From the NCBI GenBank assembly GCA_019419895.1, contig JAHZIE010000024.1, positions 13,412 through 37,964 on the forward strand: DNA of 24,553 nucleotides, written 5' to 3'. This DNA comes from Clostridiales bacterium. Lineage in GTDB: Bacteria; Bacillota; Clostridia; Oscillospirales; Acutalibacteraceae. Below the pieces are notes generated by a model, which saw nothing but the letters and a program-made list of their open reading frames with translations, searched no databases and was not told the origin of the DNA. This document shows, piece after piece, positions 16,507 through 24,345 of this stretch (position 1 is its first letter; each line of letters opens with the position of its first letter). The position numbers and the translations under genes are program-made.

Positions 16507-17667
16507 TTATAAGGTATGAAGCGCATCAATCGGCTGCAGCCGGGAGGCCTTAGCCGCCGGGTAGCCACCAAACAGCACACCGATTACAGCGCAGAAAGCA
16601 ATAGCGGCGATACCTACTCCCCAATTCATCCCTACCGATGTAGCAGAAATAAGGCTGTAGATTTCTACTGTGCCGAATGATAAGAGCAACCCGATGCTCC
16701 CTCCGAGCACGGAAAGAATACAGGCTTCACAGAGAAACTGAAGCATGATGTGCCTTCTCTTGGCGCCGACCGCCTTGCGGATACCGATTTCACGGGTGCG
16801 TTCCGTCACGGATACCAGCATGATATTCATAATACCGATGCCCCCGACAAGAAGAGAAATGGCGGCAATCCCTGCGAGAAGCAGAGACATGGTATTGGTA
16901 ACGTCGTCCATTGTGTCGAGTACATCCGACCGATTGCTTACATCAAAGGCGTCTTCATCACGTGTAGCCTGCAGGAGAAATGTCTTCACACTGCTGATTG
17001 CTTCGTTGACGGTGCTTTCACTTGTCGCTTTGACGTAAAAGCTGTTTACACCTGTCTGCCCAGTTACGCGGGAAGCGGTTGAATAGGGAATCAGTATTCT
17101 GTTATCATCCGAACCTGCAAGGCTGGACCCCTGTTCTTCCAGCACGCCTACTACCTTGTAAATACTGTCGCCGATAATGATGGTTCCGTTTACGGCGTCC
17201 CAAGTACCAAACAGGTCGGTGGCAACTTCTGTGCCGATAACACAGATATTTGTGTTCCATTCAATATCCGATTCCACGATTTTTCGGCCGCGCTGAATAT
17301 CAATGTCTTTAACGTCAAAATAGGACGGAGTAATTCCAACAATCGAGTAGTTTCCGGTATTGCTGTTCTTTTTCACGGTTTGGTTTGCGGATATAACAGG
17401 AGCCGCGCTGCTGATTGTGGGATAGGAAGCAAGACTTTCCACATCGTCAGCTGAAACGGAAACATCTTCACTGGATATAGTCGCCGTAATCTGCTGCGAC
17501 CCCATGCTGGAAATGCTATCCGTGATGCCGCTTGTCGCCCCCTGCGTAATGGAAACAAGGATAACGACCGCCATAACGCCGATAATGATACCGAGCATTG
17601 TCAGAAAAGAACGCATTTTATTATTGTAAATTCCTTTTAGGGAGAGTTTTATGATTTTCCAGGTCAT
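16507..17667 (-). CDS. MacB-type ABC transporter permease (FtsX-like)
   Basis: 386 residues: N-terminal helix SFLTMLGIIIGVMAVVILV (about 20-40), a ~230-residue extracellular MacB-type periplasmic core domain (SSMGSQQITATISSEDVSV, INVTPSYFDVK-like strand pattern, ILIPYSTASRV), then three helices. The FtsX motif GGIGIMNIMLVSVTERTREIGIRKAVGAKRR spans the second helix exit, seen here as GIGIMNIMLVSVTERTREIG. The ending AAKASRLQPIDALHTL is typical. It overlaps the ATPase gene by 4 bases (ATGA), showing coupling. Works as a homodimer with the ATPase to push a substrate, probably a peptide or toxic amphiphile, across or out of the membrane via a mechanotransmission mechanism. Substrate unknown. Confidence 0.94.
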   Translation of the reverse strand: MTWKIIKLSLKGIYNNKMRSFLTMLGIIIGVMAVVILVSITQGATSGITDSISSMGSQQITATISSEDVSVSADDVESLASYPTISSAAPVISANQTVKKNSNTGNYSIVGITPSYFDVKDIDIQRGRKIVESDIEWNTNICVIGTEVATDLFGTWDAVNGTIIIGDSIYKVVGVLEEQGSSLAGSDDNRILIPYSTASRVTGQTGVNSFYVKATSESTVNEAISSVKTFLLQATRDEDAFDVSNRSDVLDTMDDVTNTMSLLLAGIAAISLLVGGIGIMNIMLVSVTERTREIGIRKAVGAKRRHIMLQFLCEACILSVLGGSIGLLLSFGTVEIYSLISATSVGMNWGVGIAAIAFCAVIGVLFGGYPAAKASRLQPIDALHTL

Positions 17668-18341
17668 ACGGCGGCCTCCTTATCACTCAGCCTTCCATCA
17701 CGAACGTAGACCTTGCGTTCCGCCTGATTCGCCACATGGATGTCGTGGGTAATCAGTACAATGGTGTTCCCGGCCTTCCACAAATCCTGAATAATGCCCA
17801 TGATCTCCTTGCCGGAAGTGGAATCCAGGTTGCCGGTTGGCTCGTCGGCCAGAATGATGGAGGGTTCACTTGCCAGAACGCGGGCAATGGCGACGCGCTG
17901 CTGCTGGCCGCCGGAAAGCTGGGAGGGCTTATGCTGCATACGTTCTTCCAAGCCTACTTGTTTCAGTGTCTTCATAACTTTTTCGTGACGCTCTGGGGAC
18001 GAAATTTTCCGGTACAAAAGCGGCATTTCCACATTTTCATAAGCTGTCAAATCCGGAAGCAGATTAAACTGCTGAAAGATAAAACCGATTTTTATACCGC
18101 GAATTTCACTCAGCTGATCTTCCGTACAGTTGTCTACATATTCTCCATCAAGGATATAATCTCCGCTGTCGGGAATGTCCAGACCGCCACTGATATTCAT
18201 CAGCGTCGATTTTCCGCTACCGGAAGGGCCGAGAATTGATACAAATTCATAAGGCTTCACGTGAAGGTTGACATCCTGCAAAACAGGTACGTCAATTTCA
18301 CCGAGGGTATAGGACTTGTAGATGTGTTTGAGCTTTATCAT
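17664..18341 (-). CDS. MacB/LolD-type ABC transporter ATPase
   Basis: 225 residues. Walker A GPSGSGKST (about 38-46), Q-loop FIFQQFNLLPDLTAYENV, signature LSGGQQQRVAIARVLASEP, Walker B IILADEPTGNLD and H-loop VLITHDIHVA are all intact. The short length and sequence style place it with lipoprotein-release/MacB exporters. It supplies energy for the permease of 16507-17667. Starts 12 bases after the stop of the adaptor fusion, so the three genes form one operon. Confidence 0.96.
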   Translation of the reverse strand: MIKLKHIYKSYTLGEIDVPVLQDVNLHVKPYEFVSILGPSGSGKSTLMNISGGLDIPDSGDYILDGEYVDNCTEDQLSEIRGIKIGFIFQQFNLLPDLTAYENVEMPLLYRKISSPERHEKVMKTLKQVGLEERMQHKPSQLSGGQQQRVAIARVLASEPSIILADEPTGNLDSTSGKEIMGIIQDLWKAGNTIVLITHDIHVANQAERKVYVRDGRLSDKEAAV

Positions 18342-18353
18342 ATTCGTCCCCCA

Positions 18354-20120
18354 CTAATTTCCCATTCCCGGAAATCCTCCGCCGCCCTGCGGCATCTGGC
18401 TGGGATCAAAGTTTTCAAAATCAAAATCGCCAAAGTCCATTCCCCCTCCACCGGGGAATCCACCCATGCCTCCGAATCCGACGCCCCCGCCTTCACTGTC
18501 GGAGCCCAGCAGGGTAGAGGTGATTTTGGTAACGACAATCAGGTCGCCTTCGGCCAGTTCATCGCTTTCAATCATCATGTAGCTGCCATCCGACATACCG
18601 GTTTCAATTGTAACCTTAGTCAGATCATTGAGGTCAATCTCCCCTTCTTCATAGGACGTACCCAACTCGGCACCGGAAGGAGCAAGATAGACATAGTTAT
18701 CGTCGCCGGAGGTGCCGACTGCATCTACGGGAACAAGCAGACCGTCACCGCTGTCCTCGATAACAATTTCGGCAGATGCGCTCATGCCGGGATATACACC
18801 CTCAACATAATCAACGGTTGCTGTAATTTGATACGCGGTTGTGCCGCCGCTTGTAGAACCATTGTAGGAAATTGCCGTAACCGAGCCGATATAATCTCCT
18901 TCGACTGCATCGATAGTAAAGGAAACTTCCTGCTCCAATGTGACAGATGAAATATTTAGTTCATCAACAGCAATTCCCATCGTAAAGCCGTCTTTCCCCA
19001 TAATCATGGCAACAGAGCCACCCGCCGCAACTTCAGTGCCGGCTTCGACAGGAAATTCAATTAAAATACCATCACAGGAAGCCGTAATTTCTTCATCCCC
19101 ATTGTCGCTTGTAACAACAGCAAGGATATCACCTTCTGCGACCTCATCTCCCACAGCAAAGTTGACAGACGCAATTTTTCCCGCATAAGTAGAAGTAAGG
19201 GTTTCCTGTGTAACAGGGGTTAGCGTCCCGCTGCCGCTGATGGTAGTTGATACGTTGCCGTAGGTAATCTCTTCCACCTGATAGGTGGTTATTTTTGTAG
19301 CTGACGCCTTATTCAATAGCTTTGGTAATAGAATAACGGCGGCAATGATGACCGCCAGAACTACAACAGTGATTACAATTAGCTTTGTATATTTGAAACC
19401 CGCCTTTTTACCAGCGGTCTTTTGGCTTTGTTTGACAATTGTTTTCATACTTTTGGGTTCCTTTCTGGTCTTTGATAGAGTGGATGACTTCCCCTGCTGC
19501 CGCATCATAATCATATAATCGTGTTCCAGGGCAGCAATTAAGGCTGGCGGAATATTGATCATTTCAAACGGTTTCCCGTCAGGGCTTTTAAACTGTGTTG
19601 ATAAGTACGCGGAGTCGCGCAGCCCCATCTTTTGGATTTCAGGAGTATCCTGCGCCTTTGTAGATATTGACGCGATCCTCTTCTTTGCCTCGTCAAACGA
19701 TACGCCCATAAGTTTCGATATGGATCTTGTATTTAATCCTCCGAATGCGGTAAGCAGATAGACATACCGTTCCTCATAGGACAGTTGCTGGATTCCTTCC
19801 ATAAAAGCGGCATATTTTTTTGAAACGGAAGGGATGGGGAGTGTTTCATAATCTTCATCGTTTTCAATTCCCTGAGACGCCATTTTAAAAAATTCAGTGG
19901 AGACTAAAGTTGTAAAGCTGTCTTTGGGAACATCCGAAGATTTCTCAACAATTTGTTCCATTACCTTTTTCCATCCACTCAATAACAATGGAGCCGCTTT
20001 GCTCACGTCCCGCGTGATGTGATAGCAGATAAACCACATCCGGCGAAGTTCCATCGAATAGAGTTCACGGAACGTTTTAACATTGCCCCGTCTTAATCGG
20101 TAATACTGGTCGTAGTCCAT
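18354..20120 (-). CDS. Fusion: sigma-factor-like domain, membrane helix, and RND/MacA-type adaptor (membrane fusion protein)
   Basis: 588 residues in one uninterrupted frame. Residues ~1-160 look like a degenerate ECF sigma factor: a region-2-like helix pair (FRELYSMELRRMWFICYHIT) and a region-4-like helix-turn-helix (LSYEERYVYLLTAFGGLNTR, ISKLMGVSFDEAKKRI). A basic linker follows, then a membrane helix (LIVITVVVLAVIIAAVILL, ~247-265) and a HlyD/MacA-type adaptor: lipoyl/barrel-sandwich halves (GKIASVNFAVGDEVAEGDIL and DGILIEFPVEAGTEVAAGGS), beta-barrel and a membrane-proximal domain. The C-terminus is rich in Gly, Met, Phe and Asp (GGMGGFPGGGGMDFGDFDF). ATG 19448 (Met225) has AAAGGA upstream and is exactly where a stand-alone adaptor of 364 residues would begin, so two products are possible. 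No sign of a sequencing error at the join. The adaptor would work with the MacB-like ABC pair encoded immediately downstream. Confidence 0.88.
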   Translation of the reverse strand: MDYDQYYRLRRGNVKTFRELYSMELRRMWFICYHITRDVSKAAPLLLSGWKKVMEQIVEKSSDVPKDSFTTLVSTEFFKMASQGIENDEDYETLPIPSVSKKYAAFMEGIQQLSYEERYVYLLTAFGGLNTRSISKLMGVSFDEAKKRIASISTKAQDTPEIQKMGLRDSAYLSTQFKSPDGKPFEMINIPPALIAALEHDYMIMMRQQGKSSTLSKTRKEPKSMKTIVKQSQKTAGKKAGFKYTKLIVITVVVLAVIIAAVILLPKLLNKASATKITTYQVEEITYGNVSTTISGSGTLTPVTQETLTSTYAGKIASVNFAVGDEVAEGDILAVVTSDNGDEEITASCDGILIEFPVEAGTEVAAGGSVAMIMGKDGFTMGIAVDELNISSVTLEQEVSFTIDAVEGDYIGSVTAISYNGSTSGGTTAYQITATVDYVEGVYPGMSASAEIVIEDSGDGLLVPVDAVGTSGDDNYVYLAPSGAELGTSYEEGEIDLNDLTKVTIETGMSDGSYMMIESDELAEGDLIVVTKITSTLLGSDSEGGGVGFGGMGGFPGGGGMDFGDFDFENFDPSQMPQGGGGFPGMGN

Positions 20121-20219
20121 CTACTCTCACGGCCTTTCTGACTGATTTTTTCTTTCACGATTCATCCTCCGTTCTTTGCAATGATACAATGCACTGATAG
20201 CACATATATCATAGTCGGC

Positions 20220-20240
20220 GATACTAAAGCGGCGCTAAAG
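20220..20240 (-). promoter_or_regulatory. Direct-repeat operator in front of the export operon
   Basis: On the minus strand CTTTAG-N5-CTTTAG (repeat period 11 bases, 20240-20235 and 20229-20224) is followed by TATC and, six bases on, by TATGAT as a likely -10. Period-11 direct repeats near the -35 region are the usual binding layout of OmpR/VanR-type regulators. The same arrangement stands before the regulator gene at 22321-22341. Confidence 0.6.
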
Positions 20241-20311
20241 ATAAATGTGAACGCTTTGTAAAGCAGTCATGTTCTTTTCGTATCCTTTCAAGTGAAATTA
20301 GAATCAAAATA

Positions 20312-20350
20312 AAGCAAGAAACCCGCGAACAATTCGCGGGTTTCTTGCTT
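20312..20350 (-). terminator. Strong terminator after the OmpR-type regulator/kinase genes
   Basis: A perfect 18-base-pair stem (AAGCAAGAAACCCGCGAA, 20312-20329, with 20333-20350) around a 3-base loop, 11 bases after the kinase stop. A and T tracts flank it on both sides. It separates the two-component genes from the export operon, which therefore needs its own promoter. Confidence 0.9.
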
Positions 20351-20361
20351 TTCTGCTTTCT

Positions 20362-21597
20362 TTATTTTAGCGTAACTTTAAATCCTATATGTTCTGGATC
20401 CTTTTTATAGACAGCGATATCGCCTTTATGCTTTCTTGCAATCCCCTTGGCAATCGAAAGCCCTACGCCAAAACCGCCGTTAAAGGTTCTGGCTTTGTCC
20501 GCCCGATAAAACCGATCAAAAAATCGGTTCAGCTCTTCTCTCTCCACATTCCTATACGAGTTTTCGATGGTTATGATCGGATACCGCCCTTTTACATAAA
20601 TACTCACTTGGATACCGCCGTTCAAATCGCAGTATTTAATGGCATTATCCAAAAGGATGCACAACAGCCTGCGAATCAATCCCTCATCGCCGTGATACCA
20701 GATAGATGATTCAATAGCAACCGTCAGATTTTTCTTCTTTTCAGCTGCAAGCCCCAAAAATTCTGAAATCGTATCCGATGCCATCTCGCTTAAATTAAAT
20801 TCTGCCATCGTAAGATTTGCATTGTCCTCATCCATCCGCGAAAGAGTTACAAGCTGATTGATGAGCGCCCCCATCCGCTCTCCCTCGCTACGGATGTCAT
20901 CAAGCCATTCATTTTTGCCAATTTCCGATTCTACAATGTCTACGTTGGAAAGAATTAAGGTAAGCGGAGTTTTTAATTCGTGGTTTGCGTCGGTTACAAA
21001 CTGTTTTTGCTTCTCATAGCTTTCTGCGGCGGGCTTCACCGCTTTTTTTGAAACGAAGAGAATGAGCAGCAGAATCAAAATAAAGCTTCCAGCCAAAACG
21101 AAGAAAACCGTGTAAAGCAAGCGGTTCGTCATAACTTTGTTCGTTTCTCCATTTACAAAAACCACTAACCGTCCATACTCGGTTTCCGATACTTTATATC
21201 GGTAATCCGACATCCAGCCTCTCTCTCTTCCAATATTCTGGGCTTTTTTAGCATAATCCTCCGCCTCAGCTTCTGAAACAGAGGATATATGCTCAATATT
21301 TTCCTGAAGAATATTGCCATTGCCATCTACCCACACAGTAAAAAAACGGGTACTGAATCGCGTTTCGGGCGTTATAAATGGGTTTTGCGGAAAGTCATCG
21401 GGCGGGGCAGGATTTTCCTCTCTATCGAAATCCGGGAATACGCCGTCATTCATGGCAATGACATCGGCCAGCATATCCAAAGAATGATTCAGCTGTGATC
21501 TGCTGATAAAATAGATACCACCGAAAATCAATGCGAATACGATACCAACGGAAACAGCGGTAATAATGACAAATTTTTTTCGCAGTCTATAAATCAT
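20362..21597 (-). CDS. Membrane sensor histidine kinase (VanS/OmpR-partner type)
   Basis: 411 residues. The first helix spans about residues 9-31, an extracellular loop of ~125 residues follows, and the second helix spans about 160-183 (LYTVFFVLAGSFILILLLIL). The phospho-acceptor is His206 in DANHELKTPLTLILSNVD. ATPase boxes: LCILLDNAIKYC (N box), ITIENSYRN in place of the usual DNGxGI G1 box, FDRFYRADKAR (F box) and GGFGVGLSIAKGIARKHKG (G2). The weak G1 box is common in this clostridial kinase group. Overlaps the regulator by 4 bases (ATGA). It probably senses an envelope-active compound and controls the exporter. Confidence 0.95.
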   Translation of the reverse strand: MIYRLRKKFVIITAVSVGIVFALIFGGIYFISRSQLNHSLDMLADVIAMNDGVFPDFDREENPAPPDDFPQNPFITPETRFSTRFFTVWVDGNGNILQENIEHISSVSEAEAEDYAKKAQNIGRERGWMSDYRYKVSETEYGRLVVFVNGETNKVMTNRLLYTVFFVLAGSFILILLLILFVSKKAVKPAAESYEKQKQFVTDANHELKTPLTLILSNVDIVESEIGKNEWLDDIRSEGERMGALINQLVTLSRMDEDNANLTMAEFNLSEMASDTISEFLGLAAEKKKNLTVAIESSIWYHGDEGLIRRLLCILLDNAIKYCDLNGGIQVSIYVKGRYPIITIENSYRNVEREELNRFFDRFYRADKARTFNGGFGVGLSIAKGIARKHKGDIAVYKKDPEHIGFKVTLK

Positions 21598-22268
21598 GCC
21601 CTGTCCTCCAGCATATAGCCAGCATTGCGGACAAAACGAATTTCAATCGGCGCTTTGATGGCCGCTATTTTTTTGCGAAGGTTAGAAATATGCACCCACA
21701 CGACACTGGTATCCACATTTGCATCCCAGCCCCATATATGCGTCATAAATTGCTCGGTAGAAATAATCGTGTGCGGCTGCTGCATCATCATTTCCGTTAT
21801 CTGAAATTCTTTCCCGCTGAGTGTTTGTGTGCTTCCGCCATAACACAGTTCATAGGTGGATCGATTGAGGATGACTTCCTTATAAGACAGAAGATCTGGT
21901 ACATAGTTGTCTTGCCGGCGCAACATGGCGCGAACACGGGCAAGCAATTCCGATGTGGAAAAAGGTTTTGGCAGATAGTCATCAGCCCCGGCATCTAAAC
22001 CTTCTACCCGCTGTGACACTTCGGTACGAGCAGTAAGAAACAATGCAGGTGTTGTCACTTTTTCTTTTCGCAATCGTTTCAACACTTCAATACCGTCAAG
22101 CCTCGGCATCATAATATCCAGTATGAGGCCATCATACTCGTCTGATAAAGCATAATGCAAAGCGTCTTCACCATTGCTAACGATATCTACGGAAAATTTA
22201 TTTGTTTCAAAAATGTGCTTCAAAGATTTTAGTAGTTTTGGATCATCTTCTGCTAAAAGCAAACGCAT
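21594..22268 (-). CDS. OmpR/VanR-type response regulator
   Basis: 224 residues. Receiver domain with Asp8/Asp9, phospho-acceptor Asp51 in GLILDIMMPRLDG, Thr in ALFLTARTE and Lys in DYLPKPFSTSELLARV. The winged-helix output domain covers about 125-222 (YELCYGGSTQTLSGKEFQIT, the recognition region VDTSVVWVHISNLRKKIA, RFVRNAGYMLE). RBS TTGGAGGAG is 5 bases before ATG 22268. First gene of a two-gene operon with the kinase. The operator-like repeat 53-73 bases upstream suggests autoregulation. Confidence 0.96.
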   Translation of the reverse strand: MRLLLAEDDPKLLKSLKHIFETNKFSVDIVSNGEDALHYALSDEYDGLILDIMMPRLDGIEVLKRLRKEKVTTPALFLTARTEVSQRVEGLDAGADDYLPKPFSTSELLARVRAMLRRQDNYVPDLLSYKEVILNRSTYELCYGGSTQTLSGKEFQITEMMMQQPHTIISTEQFMTHIWGWDANVDTSVVWVHISNLRKKIAAIKAPIEIRFVRNAGYMLEDRA

Positions 22269-22320
22269 GATACTCCTCCAATATGGGTGTGATTTTTACA
22301 GTATCTTTAATCTAACACTT

Positions 22321-22341
22321 GATGCTAAAGTAAAACTAAAG
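22321..22341 (-). promoter_or_regulatory. Direct-repeat operator in front of the regulator/kinase operon
   Basis: Minus-strand CTTTAG-N5-CTTTAG (22341-22336 and 22330-22325, period 11) followed by CATC and, six bases on, TAGATT as a likely -10. It matches the element at 20220-20240 in sequence, spacing and distance to the presumed -10. An alternative TATAAT lies further upstream (22356-22351) without a good -35. Confidence 0.6.
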
Positions 22342-22379
22342 ACCAGTCTTATTATAATATTTTCTCCGCATAACGTATA

Positions 22380-22395
22380 CTGAACTTTTGTTCAG
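22380..22395. repeat. Short inverted repeat upstream of the regulator gene
   Basis: CTGAAC-TTTT-GTTCAG, a perfect 6-base-pair dyad about 110 bases upstream of the regulator start. Either an operator or a minor hairpin. Confidence 0.4.
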
Positions 22396-22428
22396 AAATT
22401 TTAAATACCTTTTTTAATATCTTCACTT

Positions 22429-22478
22429 AACTTCCCATAAGTCCGCAAAGCCTTATTTTATGCGGACTGTGGGAAGTT
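22429..22478. repeat. Long bipartite hairpin between integrase remnant and regulator genes
   Basis: Outer arms AACTTCCCA/TGGGAAGTT (22429-22437, 22470-22478) and inner arms AGTCCGCA/TGCGGACT (22440-22447, 22461-22468) with a small bulge and a 13-base loop. It sits downstream of the integrase remnant; no clear T tract on the minus strand. Could be a terminator or an end/attachment-site structure of the lost element. Confidence 0.55.
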
Positions 22479-22565
22479 TTGCAAAGTATGTACATTCACA
22501 TATCCTTACATAAGACCTCAAATAATACCTTTCAAAAGTGGTAAAAAAAGTAGTACGATTTGTAT

Positions 22566-23063
22566 TTACGCTACCAGTTCTTGCATTTCTGCCTTTGCTG
22601 ATTCTGCCGAACCATGAGCGTAATACCCCAGTGTCATAGTAATGTTCTTATGCCCCATGATGTATTGAAGCGTATTGGGTGTCATTTTCCTATTTGCCAT
22701 ATTCGTACAGTAAGTATGTCTTAACGTGTGGGGCGTAATAGTCGGTAACGGATTCTCTGTATGTGATTTGTTATATTTCTTTACCATGTGCGAGAAAGAT
22801 GTAGCGTATGCACTTGCATACGTAGGCAATCCTTTTTGATTTAAGAAAATAAAATCTGTATAACCGTCTACTCCGATAAACTGTATCTTTTCCCTGCTTC
22901 GGATTTCCTCTTGTAAGGCTTCTTTTACAACTTTCGTCATGGGAACTTGTCTAATGCTGTTTTCCGTTTTGGGTGGTGTGATACGATACCCCTCTTTATC
23001 ATACCGTAATTGGTGTGTTACATTGATATATCCCTTTTCAAAATCAATATCTTTTCTGAACAA
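22566..23063 (-). pseudogene. Truncated tyrosine recombinase/integrase (C-terminal half)
   Basis: 165 residues covering the catalytic domain of a phage/Tn916-type integrase. The conserved Lys is in PPKTENSIRQVPM, then HTLRHTYCTNMANR (His-x-x-Arg), GHKNITMTLGYYAH (second His and the nucleophile Tyr). Full-length relatives have ~380-400 residues; the N-terminal DNA-binding domains and the first catalytic Arg (normally in a TGLRxxE block) are missing. The homology begins abruptly at RKDIDFEKGYINV, right after an in-frame TAA at about 23066, and the opening TTG codon has no RBS. It is therefore a broken remnant that cannot recombine on its own. Confidence 0.85.
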
Positions 23064-23135
23064 AGATTAACCATTAGAAATTATATACTCTGAGATTAAA
23101 AACAAAAGGATTGAACGCCTCCGTTTTTTGTACTA

Positions 23136-23251
23136 TTTAGGGCTTTCCCCTAAACGGTAAACGGCTTGTTGGGGGAGCCCCCCAACCCGGCTGTGTGGTA
23201 AGCTCCCGTCAAAGACTGCGCTTACCACTTCGGGCCAAGTTGACCCGAAGT
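23136..23251. other. Array of four inverted repeats, oriT-like
   Basis: Four perfect hairpins in 116 bases: TTTAGGG/CCCTAAA (23136-23142, 23148-23154), GTTGGGGG/CCCCCAAC (23168-23175, 23179-23186), GTGGTAAGC/GCTTACCAC (23195-23203, 23220-23228) and ACTTCGGG/CCCGAAGT (23227-23234, 23244-23251). Such GC-rich hairpin runs upstream of mobilisation genes are typical of transfer origins in clostridial integrative elements. No relaxase gene is left here to confirm it. Confidence 0.5.
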
Positions 23252-23611
23252 CATCGCGGCTTGTCGGCCTTGTCTGCGAGAGGACAGGAGGCGGCTATCT
23301 CCCCCCATTTTCCTCTCTGCGGAACAGCGGTTTTCAGCTGTTTCTATTTCTGTGCAATCCTGACAAGCCATTGCTTTTCTTCTTCGGCTGCTTGCTGTAG
23401 CGGAGCTTTGTATGTTTACAAAATGGAATATCAACTGCTCCAATCGGCTTCTCTTGAAGTTTACCGCCTCCTCCAAATCTCTTTTCAGTTCAGCAGCGAC
23501 AGAAGTTTCCGGTGAACTCTCATTCCAGCCCCGATGGGCCGCCTTGATGTTCTCCATGATACCGTCGGAGGGGGAGTATTTCAGCCGCCGGGTGTATGAC
23601 GATATAGACGC
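23252..23611. other. Mobile-element debris, no recognisable gene
   Basis: Open frames exist on both strands. The minus one, 23222-23557 (MENIKAAHRGWNESSPETSV near its start), has a slightly protein-like first half but turns into Arg/Ser-rich low-complexity sequence over the hairpin array. It could be a frame-shifted piece of a mobilisation gene. I cannot assign it. Confidence 0.35.
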
Positions 23612-24149
23612 ATGGCAGCTTTCAGCAGGTACATCGTCTTGTCATGCTCCTTCGGCCACAACGCCCTGTACCGGATTGTGCTGGTGGACATCCGTAACAA
23701 AATCCGCCTGTATCATGACAACCGGGCGGAATTTGAGCAAATGCTTTCCAAACAGATGAACAGCCAAAGCCAAAAGCAGCTTGCCGCGCTCCAAAAGGAA
23801 CAGGACAAGCTGCGGGCAAAGCTAGATGAATTGCGGCGGATTACAAAAAAGCTGTATGAGGACAAGGCACTGTCCCACATATCCGAGGAAGAATACCAGA
23901 GACTATCGGCGTACTTTATATGCGAGAATGGCCATGTGGAAAACCGGCTTACCGATATTGCCGGGCAGTTTGTCGCGGAACAGAGCCATCAGGATAATGT
24001 CGGACGCTTTACCGCCGTTATTGACCTGTACATGGATTTACAGGAGTTGGACAAATAGTTGATTGAGCCATAAAGCGCAGAAAATTGACGGCAAATGGAC
24101 ACAGCAGGCCGATATCTTCTACCGCTTTGTCGGTAACTTGAACCCTTAA
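23612..24149 (+). pseudogene. Broken C-terminus of a large serine recombinase (TnpX-like, DUF4368 region)
   Basis: The frame 23612-24058 reads through ALYRIVLVDIRNKIRLY, then a coiled-coil stretch (LAALQKEQDKLRAKLDELRR, ITKKLYEDKALSHISEEEYQ) and ends YMDLQELDK, the familiar coiled-coil/DUF4368 C-terminal part of large serine recombinases. A TAG stops it at 24056-24058. The genuine family ending then continues in another frame: HKAQKIDGKWTQQADIFYRF to TAA 24147-24149. About two dozen codons that normally link these blocks are missing, so a deletion with frameshift occurred. The catalytic Ser domain, recombinase domain and most of the zinc ribbon are absent. It is opposite in orientation to the integrase remnant. 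Confidence 0.8.
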
Positions 24150-24219
24150 TCTTTCGCTATATCTTGCATACCCATGTCATATGTACTAAACTCTTATTGT
24201 TATTCGCCGTCCGCATGTC

Positions 24220-24276
24220 CTCCTTTTGGTATTCTAGCGCGGTTGTCAGGCCGCACTTTCATCTTACCAAAAGGAG
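24220..24276. repeat. Nested inverted repeat downstream of the recombinase remnant
   Basis: A perfect 12-base inverted repeat CTCCTTTTGGTA (24220-24231) / TACCAAAAGGAG (24265-24276), enclosing a smaller GCGG/CCGC dyad. No gene overlaps it. It could be an element end or a regulatory hairpin. Confidence 0.5.
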
Positions 24277-24309
24277 TTATTTTTTCATACTCATCGCTAA
24301 AGCTTTTTG

Positions 24310-24335
24310 AACCCCTGGCACAGCCGGGGGTTTTC
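24310..24335 (+). terminator. Terminator-like hairpin
   Basis: AACCCCTGGC (24310-24319) pairs with GCCGGGGGTT (24323-24332) with one G-U pair, followed by TTTTC. Oriented to stop plus-strand transcription coming from the recombinase remnant. Confidence 0.6.
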
Positions 24336-24345
24336 GCCTACAATA

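Noticed and set aside
18261..18950. Plus-strand open frame of 229 codons
   Set aside because: Antisense to the ATPase and the adaptor fusion, both of which have strong family motifs; no RBS.
23195..23557. Open frames on both strands over the hairpin array and debris
   Set aside because: Low-complexity translations; the frames overlap the inverted repeats and cannot be tied to a family.
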